From: Acidobacteriota bacterium
GTDB lineage: Bacteria > Acidobacteriota > Terriglobia > Bryobacterales > Bryobacteraceae
DNA: 32,095 bases
NCBI GenBank assembly: GCA_025354525.1
Contig: JANXMS010000224.1
Location: 1-32,095 of the forward strand
Direction of reading: 5' to 3'
The translations under genes were made by a program, and so were the position numbers. Positions 1 to 7,597 of the stretch are shown here, piece by piece (within the stretch, counting starts at the first letter, position 1; every line of letters begins with the position of its first letter). The notes under the pieces were generated by a model. That model saw only the letters and a list, made by a program, of their open reading frames with translations, searched no databases and was not told the origin of the DNA.

Positions 1-545
1 AACTCGGCTTCGTTCCGCAAAAGCCCAACCCCGCGACCCGGGCATCACCGGCTTCGTTCCGCGGAACCCCGCTTCCCCCGAACCGTAGTTCGCTCTTTGA
101 CGACCCAACCGCAAAACCGGCGACGAAACCCCGGCTCGCAAATTCGGCTTCGTTCCGCAGAACCCCGCTTCCTCCGAACCGTAGTTCGCTCTTTGACAAC
201 CCAACCGCGAAACCGGCCACGAAACCCCGGCTCGCCAACTCGGCTTCGTTCCGCAAAAGCCCAACCCCGCGACCCGGGCATCACCGGCTTCGTTCCGCAG
301 AACCCCGCTTCCCCCGAACCGTAGTTCGCCCTTTGACAACCCAACCGCGAAACCGGCCACAAAACCCCGGCTCACAAATTCGGCTTCGTTCCGCAGAACC
401 CCGCTTCCCCCGAACCGTAGTTCGCTCTTTGACAACCCAACCGCGAAACCGGCGACGAAACCCCGGCTCACAAACTCGGCTTCGTTCCGCAAACCGGTCG
501 TCTCCGGACCGGAGTCTGCTGAACGATTGCCCAACCGCCAAACCG
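1..545. repeat. Higher-order tandem repeat array (96-bp and 44-bp subunits in a 236-bp super-repeat), truncated by the window edge
   Basis: GGCTTCGTTCCGC recurs at 6, 50, 146, 242, 286, 382 and 478, giving spacings 44, 96, 96, 44, 96, 96. CGAACCGTAGTTCG recurs near 79, 175, 315 and 411. The array degenerates after about 490. Confidence 0.93.
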
Positions 546-575
546 GCAAATTAAAGCGTACCCGGATACCAAACT

Positions 576-1079
576 TTACCGGTGCCAAACCCGCCCGCGT
601 CGGGCGAGATATTCTGGCATAGCCCAGCGCCCGGCAAGGCCCCACGTAGATATCCAAGTCGAGGAAGCTGAAGGTACTCCATCATCCGTCGAGCTGACCA
701 GTCGTTCGACCTCCGACCCTGGCATCCACCACCGCCGTCGAGACAGCCCGCGTCGTGCGAAATATCCCGCCAAAGCCCGGTGCCCGGCAATCCCGACCCC
801 GTAAGCCGCCAAGTCGAGGAAGCTGAACGTGGTCCCCAACAAACGGGCCAGCATCCGTAACGCCCACCAGTCGTTCGTCAGCAACCCCGCCGGGATCCCC
901 GTCAGTTGGAAGCACTCGATTACGACCATCACCAACGCCGCCGCCCAATATCGCCCAAGGATGGAGCACACCATCGCGGCGTAGAGCACGTCCCCCATGT
1001 ACTTGTCCCACAGCACATTGCCAAGCGGCACTCGCCGCGACAACAAACCTACGGCAATGATCGCCAAAAGCGGCCGCAC
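576..1079 (-). CDS. DUF2809-like small membrane protein with an aberrant C-terminus
   Basis: MRPLLAIIAVGLLSRR...DKYMGDVLYAAMV...ECFQLTGIPAGL...FSFLDLAAYGVGI resembles DUF2809. The C-terminal ~55 aa come from a degenerate partial duplication. Confidence 0.65.
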   Translation of the reverse strand: MRPLLAIIAVGLLSRRVPLGNVLWDKYMGDVLYAAMVCSILGRYWAAALVMVVIECFQLTGIPAGLLTNDWWALRMLARLLGTTFSFLDLAAYGVGIAGHRALAGYFARRGLSRRRWWMPGSEVERLVSSTDDGVPSASSTWISTWGLAGRWAMPEYLARRGRVWHR

Positions 1080-1086
1080 GGCGATC

Positions 1087-1740
1087 CTAAAACACCCGCT
1101 TGGTCAGCTTGTCGATCGAGAACTTCGCCGTCTCGGCAATGGCCATCACGGTCATCACCCCGGCCTGCACCGGATCCGTCACCACCAAGTCCGCCGCGTC
1201 GGGCACCGAACCCGCCATGTTCAAACTGACGACCAGCAACCCCTTTGCGCGGACCTCCCGGACGGCCGTTTCAATCTCCCCGCCCATCAGCGAACCCGCC
1301 AAGACAAGCGCCTTAGCCCGAGGCAATCGAGCAACCGCGCGAACCGCTGCCGCCAACGCCTGTTCCCCCACCAGCGGGATCGTATCTACCGAAATGTGCT
1401 CGCCCCGGATGTTGTGCCGGTCGGCCTCCATGATCGCCCCAATCGCCACCTGCCCCACTTGCGCCCCACCACCCATGATGATGATCCGCTTGCCGTAGAC
1501 CTTCTGCAGCGTCTCGACCAACTCGACATCCCGGACGCATTCGAGCGCCCGCAGGTCGCGCAGCATCGCCTCCGGATCGCCGGGTAGCTCGACTTCCAGA
1601 TAGGTCCGCGAGTTCGTCACACTCTCGATGATCTCCACCGAGGCGATGTCGCCCTGATGCGCCGCGATCACCCCGGTCAGTTGATGTAGAAACCCTGGCC
1701 CAGCGTCGCCCAGGGCTTCGAGGCCCACTCGCTGTCTCAT
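1087..1740 (-). CDS. ACT-domain protein with a DUF5612-like C-terminal region
   Basis: N-terminal ACT-like segment (DAGPGFLHQLTGVIAAHQGDIASVEI...), then GGGAQVGQVAIGAIMEADRHNIRGE...VLAGSLMGGEIE...SLNMAGSVPDAADLVVTDPVQAGVM. The start at 1740 overlaps the upstream stop (ATGA). Confidence 0.7.
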   Translation of the reverse strand: MRQRVGLEALGDAGPGFLHQLTGVIAAHQGDIASVEIIESVTNSRTYLEVELPGDPEAMLRDLRALECVRDVELVETLQKVYGKRIIIMGGGAQVGQVAIGAIMEADRHNIRGEHISVDTIPLVGEQALAAAVRAVARLPRAKALVLAGSLMGGEIETAVREVRAKGLLVVSLNMAGSVPDAADLVVTDPVQAGVMTVMAIAETAKFSIDKLTKRVF

Positions 1741-2270
1741 AGCTCGTACTTCTTCACGATCTCGGGCCAATGCCCCTGCGCCGTCAAAATCAGTTGCACC
1801 ACGTCGCGGACCGCGCCCTGCCCGCCCCGATTCGGAGTCACCCAATGCGCCGCCGCCTTCACCTCGTCGCGGGCGTTGGCGGTGGCTATTCCGAACCCCA
1901 CCCGACGCATAATCACTACGTCGGTGAAGTCGTCCCCGACGTAGGCCACCGACTCAGGGTCGATCTGCGAGTCCTTCAAAATCTCTTCAAGGATTGGGAT
2001 CTTCTCAATGTGCCCCTGGTAGATGTAGGCCATCTTGCACTGCTTCGCGCGAACTTCGGTCGCAGGCGAAACGCGGCCACTAATGACGCCGGTCTTGATG
2101 CCGTACCAGCTCAGCCATTGCAGTCCGATGCCGTCCTGAGAGTCGAACCCCTTGGTCTCAAATATGCCGCCATCGGCGGTCGGGACGTTCCACAAGGTCC
2201 CATCGGTCAGGACGCCATCGACGTCCATCAAAAGTAGCTTAATCTTCGCGGCTCGTTCGTGCAGGGTCAC
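1737..2270 (-). CDS. HAD-family KdsC-like phosphatase (3-deoxy-D-manno-octulosonate 8-phosphate phosphatase-like)
   Basis: KLLLMDVDGVLTDG...FDSQDGIGLQWL...TGVISGR...VAYVGDDFTDVVIMRRVG: HAD motifs and KdsC architecture. Confidence 0.85.
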   Translation of the reverse strand: MTLHERAAKIKLLLMDVDGVLTDGTLWNVPTADGGIFETKGFDSQDGIGLQWLSWYGIKTGVISGRVSPATEVRAKQCKMAYIYQGHIEKIPILEEILKDSQIDPESVAYVGDDFTDVVIMRRVGFGIATANARDEVKAAAHWVTPNRGGQGAVRDVVQLILTAQGHWPEIVKKYEL

Positions 2271-3085
2271 TCCGCCAGTTTATCAGCCTCCACCGCCCAA
2301 ACCCTAAAGCTGTCGAGGAGATATGGCCCGAACGTGGTGGCGATGGCCACGTCGGCGGCGTCGCGCCCGCGGGCGATCAACACTCGACCCATTCGTGGCT
2401 CGTTGTTGCGCGGATCGAAGACGTGCCAAGCACCGCTCAAAAAGACCTCGAACCACGCCGCGAAGTCGCCCAAGCCATGCGGAACCGGCGTCCCCATGTA
2501 GCCCAGATAACCCGTGCAATAGCGCGCCGGCATATTCAAACAGCGGCAGAGAGCGACGGCCAAATGGGCGTAATCGCGGCACACGCCAGCACCTTCCTGC
2601 TGGGCTTGCCAAGCGGTCTTCGTCGGCGATGCCCGCTGGTAATCGAAAGCAATATGGCTATGCACATAGTCGCAGATCGCCTGCACGCGCGCCCAGCCCA
2701 ATGGCGTGTCGCCGAAACGGCTCCAGGCAAAATCGGACAGGAGATCCGTTTCGCAGTAGCGACTTCCGAGCAGGAAGACCAGCGTCTCCTCGGGCAAGGT
2801 CTCAACGGTCTGCTGCCAAGCTTCGGGCACCACCGGGTCGGCCAAACCAGAGTTCCGAACCACGGCTCCATTCGTGATGCGAAACATTCCGGACGGCGCG
2901 ACCAGACGACTGCACCAGTTGCCGAAGCCATCTAGATAGCCAGTAATCGGGACGGCAGGGTCGGTAGCCAGAAACTCGTTCGAAACGATATCTTCGCCCC
3001 GGGAATGGTGGACGTCCACCGTCAAAATCAACGGCGTATCCTGCGGGAATTGGTAGACCAGTTCGAACCCGACTCGGATTAGCAT
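2267..3085 (-). CDS. Transglutaminase-like family protein
   Basis: Core EGAGVCRDYAHLAVALCRCLNMPARYCTGY...DFAAWFEVFLSGAWHVFDPRNN has a Cys-His-Asp arrangement. Start MLIRVGFELVY at 3085; the stop overlaps the kdsC-like start by 4 bp. Confidence 0.88.
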   Translation of the reverse strand: MLIRVGFELVYQFPQDTPLILTVDVHHSRGEDIVSNEFLATDPAVPITGYLDGFGNWCSRLVAPSGMFRITNGAVVRNSGLADPVVPEAWQQTVETLPEETLVFLLGSRYCETDLLSDFAWSRFGDTPLGWARVQAICDYVHSHIAFDYQRASPTKTAWQAQQEGAGVCRDYAHLAVALCRCLNMPARYCTGYLGYMGTPVPHGLGDFAAWFEVFLSGAWHVFDPRNNEPRMGRVLIARGRDAADVAIATTFGPYLLDSFRVWAVEADKLAE

Positions 3086-3134
3086 GGAGGATCGTACCAC
3101 GGCGGCCACCTCCCCATGTTGTAATAAAAGGAAT

Positions 3135-4055
3135 ATGAAGGTCCTGCTCGCGCTCCTACTAACTGCTGCGGTGTTCGCCCAAACTCCAGCCCCCGCAAAG
3201 AAGCCGTCTTTCCTCGACAAGGCCACGATGGAGGCCTATATTCGCCATCTCTACGTTTGGCCGAAACAGATCACCGTCGTTATCTCGGATCCTCAGCCTT
3301 CGCCGATCGAAGGTCTCCTTTCGGTTACCGTGGCCGGTTCAATGGGCGCAGCGCGGCAGGCCCAGCAGTTCTTCGTGTCAAAGAACGGGGAGCGCGTCAT
3401 CCAGGGCACCGTTCTTGAAGCCGCGAACAACCCGTTCAAGAAAGATCTGGACCTGCTGAAGACCGACCTGCAACCCGGCTACGGAACCCCGGGAGCTTCG
3501 GTGGTCGTGGTGGTCTTCTCGGATTTCCAGTGCCCCTACTGCAAGCAGGAGGCGAAGATGATCCGGGACAACCTGAACGCGGCGTTTTCGAAGGAAGTCC
3601 GGGTCTACTTCAAGGACTTTCCGCTAGAGCAGATTCATAACTGGGCCAAGTCAGCCTCGATCGCCGGCCGCTGCGTCTTCCGCCAGGATACGGCCAAATT
3701 CTGGGACTATCACGACTGGATCTTCGCCAATCAGGAACTGACGACGGCCGAGAACCTGCGGTCGAAACTCGAAGGCTTCGGCGTCGAAAAGAAGCTGGAC
3801 GTACCGGACCTATTGAAGTGCTTCGATACGAAGGCGACCGAGGCCGAGGTGATGAAGAACTGGGCCGAAGGTCGGGCGCTCGAAGTGAACTCGACGCCGA
3901 CGATCTTCGTCAACGGCCGCCGCCTGTCGGGCAGCGTCAGTTGGGACCAGTTGAAGCAGATCGTCGAATTCGAGATCGACTATCAAAAGACGGCCAAGAA
4001 CGCCGGCGAGAATTGTGGCTGTGAATTGAAACTCCCCTCTCCATTAAACCCGTAA
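3135..4055 (+). CDS. Secreted DsbA-family thioredoxin-fold protein
   Basis: Signal peptide MKVLLALLLTAAVFAQ, then VVVVVFSDFQCPYCKQEAKMI and cis-Pro region NSTPTIFVNGRRLSG. Confidence 0.88.
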   Translation: MKVLLALLLTAAVFAQTPAPAKKPSFLDKATMEAYIRHLYVWPKQITVVISDPQPSPIEGLLSVTVAGSMGAARQAQQFFVSKNGERVIQGTVLEAANNPFKKDLDLLKTDLQPGYGTPGASVVVVVFSDFQCPYCKQEAKMIRDNLNAAFSKEVRVYFKDFPLEQIHNWAKSASIAGRCVFRQDTAKFWDYHDWIFANQELTTAENLRSKLEGFGVEKKLDVPDLLKCFDTKATEAEVMKNWAEGRALEVNSTPTIFVNGRRLSGSVSWDQLKQIVEFEIDYQKTAKNAGENCGCELKLPSPLNP

Positions 4056-4056
4056 C

Positions 4057-5859
4057 ATGCGCCTTGCTACTCTGAGTATCTTTGCCGCGGCTTTGCTCGC
4101 GGCCGCTGAACCTGCTGAACAGGCCTATTTAGCCCACATCAAGTACCTGGCAAGCGAAAAGCTGAAGGGTCGTGGCACGGGAACACCGGAGCTGGAACAG
4201 GCGGCGGATTACATCGCCCGCGAGTTCAAAGCGGCCGGCTTGAAACCCGTTGACTCCTCTTACTTCCAGAAGTTCCCTGTTACAACGCAGGCTAAGCTCG
4301 GCAGTAAGAACCGACTAACGCTGACGATGCAAGGGAAGAAGACCTTGGTGAAGTTCAACGAAGACTTTATCCCGCTGAACATGTCCAGTTCGGGCGACTT
4401 TTCGGGTGAGGCGGTTTTTGTCGGCTATGGCATCTCTGCGCCCGAATATAACTATGATGACTACGCAGGCGTGGACGTCTCAGGGAAGGTCGTCGTCATG
4501 CTGCGGCGGGAGCCGCAGGAGACTGACGACAAGGCGACCTTCAACGGGCGGGTGTATACCCGGCACGCGCAGTTCGATTCGAAGACAACTAACGCGAAGC
4601 TCCACGGAGCCAAGGCGGCGATCATCCTTAGCGACGTTCTTTCGAGCGGTTATGGCGAGATCGAGAAATTTGCCAAAAACGCCGGTCCAGCCAACGCGGG
4701 GATCCCGGCGATCATGGTGAAGGGCGAGGTCGGGGAGAAACTTCTAGAGGCCGCGGGGCTGAAACTGCGGGAGATCCACGAGGGCATCGATAAGGATATG
4801 AAGCCACGGTCGCAGCTACTGGGCAACGTCTCGGTGGCTCTGCGCGCGGACGTGTCGCGGGAGGTTCGGCAGGTGAGGAACGTGGTCGGTTATCTGCCGG
4901 GTGAGTCGAACGAGTTTTTAGTGGTGGGCGCGCACTACGACCATTTGGGCTTGGGCCAGCAATTTTCAATGGCGCCGAGCATGGCGGGCAAGCCCCACTT
5001 CGGGGCGGACGATAACGCGAGCGGCACGGCCGGAGTGATTGAGTTGGCCAAGCGGTTCGGCGCGATGGCGAACCGGAAGCGGGGGATTTTGTTCATGGCG
5101 TTCGCGGGCGAGGAGTTGGGATTGCTCGGTTCAAGCTTTTTCGTCAACAACCCGCAGTTGCCATTGGCCAAGGCCGTGACGATGATCAATATGGACATGA
5201 TTGGACGAGTGAAGGACGGGCGGGTGTTCGTGGGCGGGAGCGGGACGGGTTCGAATCTGAAGGCGATACTGGACGGGACGTCGACGCACGGCTTGCAGTT
5301 TGATACGTCGGAGACCGCGGGGTACGGATCGAGCGACCATACTAGCTTTACGACCAAGCAGGTGCCGGTTCTGTTCTTTTTCTCGGGGCTCCATGCCGAC
5401 TATCACAAGCCGAGCGATACCTGGGATAAGATCAATGCCGTCGACGCCGTCAAGTTGCTGGCCTACGTCGGCGAGGTGGCCGAGAAGCTAATTTCGCAGG
5501 AGCGTCCGCAGTACGTTCGGGTGCTGCCGCCGCAAAGTGCTCATTCCGGGACGGCGCAGTCGTCGGGCGGATCGTCGGGCGGATCGTCGGGTTATGGGCC
5601 GTACTTCGGCTCGATTCCTGATTTTGCGGAGCCGCCGAAGGGTGTTCGCTTCGCAGATGTCCGGGATGGTTCGCCGGCTGGAGTGGCGGGGCTAAAGGCG
5701 GGCGATATCATGATCGGCTTCGACGGGAAGGACGTGGGGAACCTGATGGATTTCACGGTGCTGCTGCGGCAGAAGCGACCGGGAGACGAAGTCGAGGTGA
5801 AAGTGCTGCGGGCCGGACAAACTATTTCGGTCAAGGTACGGTTAACGGCGAGAAAGTGA
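4057..5859 (+). CDS. M28-family zinc aminopeptidase with PA-like insert and C-terminal PDZ domain
   Basis: VVGAHYDHLG, DDNASGTAGVIELAKR, AGEELGLLGS and SDHTSF motifs; C-terminal GSPAGVAGLKAGDIMIGFDGKDV (PDZ) after an SSGGSSGGSSGYG linker. Confidence 0.92.
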   Translation: MRLATLSIFAAALLAAAEPAEQAYLAHIKYLASEKLKGRGTGTPELEQAADYIAREFKAAGLKPVDSSYFQKFPVTTQAKLGSKNRLTLTMQGKKTLVKFNEDFIPLNMSSSGDFSGEAVFVGYGISAPEYNYDDYAGVDVSGKVVVMLRREPQETDDKATFNGRVYTRHAQFDSKTTNAKLHGAKAAIILSDVLSSGYGEIEKFAKNAGPANAGIPAIMVKGEVGEKLLEAAGLKLREIHEGIDKDMKPRSQLLGNVSVALRADVSREVRQVRNVVGYLPGESNEFLVVGAHYDHLGLGQQFSMAPSMAGKPHFGADDNASGTAGVIELAKRFGAMANRKRGILFMAFAGEELGLLGSSFFVNNPQLPLAKAVTMINMDMIGRVKDGRVFVGGSGTGSNLKAILDGTSTHGLQFDTSETAGYGSSDHTSFTTKQVPVLFFFSGLHADYHKPSDTWDKINAVDAVKLLAYVGEVAEKLISQERPQYVRVLPPQSAHSGTAQSSGGSSGGSSGYGPYFGSIPDFAEPPKGVRFADVRDGSPAGVAGLKAGDIMIGFDGKDVGNLMDFTVLLRQKRPGDEVEVKVLRAGQTISVKVRLTARK

Positions 5860-5924
5860 GATGCTCCCTAATACAATTGGGCTATGCGACCGATTAGACT
5901 GAAAGGAAGGGATCCCGTCTCAAC

Positions 5925-6566
5925 GTGTCAGAACCAGCCGCCATCTTGCGTACTCCTAGCGTCCAGCATTGGAAAATGCCTCCGCTGATCCTCCACCCGT
6001 TTTCGGACTCGAACGGGCCGAACAAGCTTGTCGAGAGTTCTCGTGCGAGCATGATGTTGCAGGGACTTTTACCAAACAACGAATTTTCGGTCGACGAGTT
6101 GGATCGAAAGCTGTTGGATGGGCGGTATTGCGAGATTCGGATGCTTTACTACGTCGGCAAGGATTTGCTGCGTTGGATTGAGCAGTGCATGGATCTGGTT
6201 GCTCGTGAGGAGACGCTGCGCCAGCGGAATGTGAAGGAGCAAAGTTTCGCGAATTTGCTGGTGGAAGATCCCCCGGAGGCGGTTAAGACGAAGCTGCGGA
6301 AGTGGGGTGTGGCGGACTATCGTGCCATTTTCTCGCGGGCGCTTGGCTTGAACAGCATCTTCGGCGAAGTGCCGGTGCGGACGGATTTGGCGACGGAGTT
6401 TACGCGGAACTACTATCGATACGCGGACCAACTTTACGCCTGTTATCTTTCGTTGTCGCCTCATGCGCAGATCCACTCTTCGGAGTTTGAGTTCGATTTG
6501 TTTGCATCGGGAGAGTATTCTCGAATGCTTGAGAAAGAGTGGGGCGCTTCGGCCGACGCGGAATAG
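5925..6566 (+). CDS. Conserved-looking hypothetical protein (213 aa, GTG start)
   Basis: Open frame preceded by a purine-rich GAAAGGAAGGGATC. No family recognised. Confidence 0.7.
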   Translation: MSEPAAILRTPSVQHWKMPPLILHPFSDSNGPNKLVESSRASMMLQGLLPNNEFSVDELDRKLLDGRYCEIRMLYYVGKDLLRWIEQCMDLVAREETLRQRNVKEQSFANLLVEDPPEAVKTKLRKWGVADYRAIFSRALGLNSIFGEVPVRTDLATEFTRNYYRYADQLYACYLSLSPHAQIHSSEFEFDLFASGEYSRMLEKEWGASADAE

Positions 6567-6807
6567 GACCGCGCTTAACCGGGCTCGGAGCGAACCCGCG
6601 CCGGAGTGGGGGGGGGCGCGAGCGAGGAGGCGTGCTTCGGGGGAGGCACCGCTTTGCACCGCGGAAAGGAGCCCAGCGACTGGGGTGCGTCCTCGCCGGA
6701 GCGAAACGAACCCACGCCGACATATAGGCGTAGTGGGTGATTTACGGGTCCGCCGCTAAGGGGTACCGGGAGGAACTGGACCCAGGGGCTGGAGGCGGGT
6801 AGCGGAA

Positions 6808-6945
6808 GCGCGGGCGGGTCACCGGGGCCGGAGGGGAAAGAGGCTCGGGAACGGAGCCGCTGGGGGCGCGGGCGGGTCGCCGGGGCCGGAGGGGACAGCT
6901 GCTCGGGAGCGGAGGCGCTCGGGCGCGGGCGGGTCACCGAGGCGG
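6808..6945. repeat. GC-rich ~57-bp tandem repeat (about 2.4 copies)
   Basis: GCGCGGGCGGGTC(A/G)CCG(G/A)GGC at 6808, 6866 and 6923, with intervening (G)CTCGGGA(A/G)CGGAG blocks. Confidence 0.8.
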
Positions 6946-7015
6946 GGCCGCGGGCGGAAGAGAGGGCGGTTTCGCTGCCGATGTGGGCGGTGCTATTACG
7001 GAACGAAGCCAGGCC

Positions 7016-7159
7016 CTAAGATGGGATTAGCGATGCCAACTGCTCCATCTCTTTCAAACTCTCCTCCTGGCAATCTAAGTCGCCCACAACCTTCGCTTCC
7101 TCCATCGCCGTGGACAGATTGAGATGCATCAGACTGAGTTGAAAAGCTAGATCGATCAT
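7016..7159 (-). CDS. Candidate small protein (47 aa), not in the ORF track
   Basis: Translates as MIDLAFQLSLMHLNLSTAMEEAKVVGDLDCQEESLKEMEQLASLIPS*. No homology evidence available; starts just downstream of the terminator-like hairpin on the same strand. Confidence 0.3.
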   Translation of the reverse strand: MIDLAFQLSLMHLNLSTAMEEAKVVGDLDCQEESLKEMEQLASLIPS

Positions 7160-7194
7160 ATCTTCGTCTATCGGCAGGAAGGGAGCGTTTCGTT

Positions 7195-7239
7195 AAAAAA
7201 AAACAGCCCGTCCTTGGACGGATCCAAAGGCGGGCTGTT
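7195..7239 (-). terminator. Rho-independent terminator (minus strand)
   Basis: On the minus strand AACAGCCCG-CCTTTGGA-TCCG-TCCAAGGA-CGGGCTGTT is followed by a T tract (nine As at 7195-7203 on +). Confidence 0.88.
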
Positions 7240-7497
7240 AAGGTTTACAACGGGAGTGTACAACGCAGGAACCGCATGAGTTCCGTTGATGATCCCAGGA
7301 TAGAGGCTCGGACAGATTGGTTGGGCAGGGTTTATGAGGAAATAAGGGGGAAACTGCTTTTGGAGGGCCGAACTTGAGGGGGAAAGGCGAGAACAACCTT
7401 TTCCGCCTGAGCCTTGACTGGTTTCATCACGCAAATAAGAAGAGCAATCAAGTGGCCAAACTCGAAGAAACCCGAGGTCGCCTTATTTCAGCGCTAA

Positions 7498-7529
7498 ACA
7501 GGCAATATACCTAGGAATATATTGCCTGT
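7498..7529. repeat. Perfect 12-bp inverted repeat with 8-bp loop
   Basis: ACAGGCAATATA-CCTAGGAA-TATATTGCCTGT. Confidence 0.9.
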
Positions 7530-7550
7530 AGTACGAGAGGAACCGTGCAA

Positions 7551-7593
7551 TTTTGGGAGTGTGTTCCGTTTTGGGACTCCCAAAACGAAACAC
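7551..7593. repeat. Overlapping alternative hairpins downstream of the tolC-family gene
   Basis: GTGTTCCGTTTTGGGA-c-TCCCAAAACGAAACAC (15 of 16 paired) overlaps an alternative TTTTGGGAGT/ACTCCCAAAA pairing (7551-7560 with 7576-7585). Confidence 0.85.
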
Positions 7594-7597
7594 GCGA

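Noticed and set aside
1-545. CRISPR array
   Set aside because: The whole 96/44-bp units are conserved with no variable spacers between short repeats, and no cas genes are visible.
97-554. Short ORFs across the repeat array as a repetitive protein
   Set aside because: The 44-bp subunits break the frame and similar ORFs appear on both strands; no initiation signal or domain.
3086-3134. Replication origin with DnaA boxes at the skew change
   Set aside because: The 49-bp divergent gap has no TTATNCACA-like cluster and no dnaA/dnaN is nearby; only the skew switch itself is reported.
7168-7434. 88-aa minus ORF ending DPSKDGLFFFNETLPSCR
   Set aside because: Runs through the terminator stem and T tract; no family resemblance, so likely spurious.
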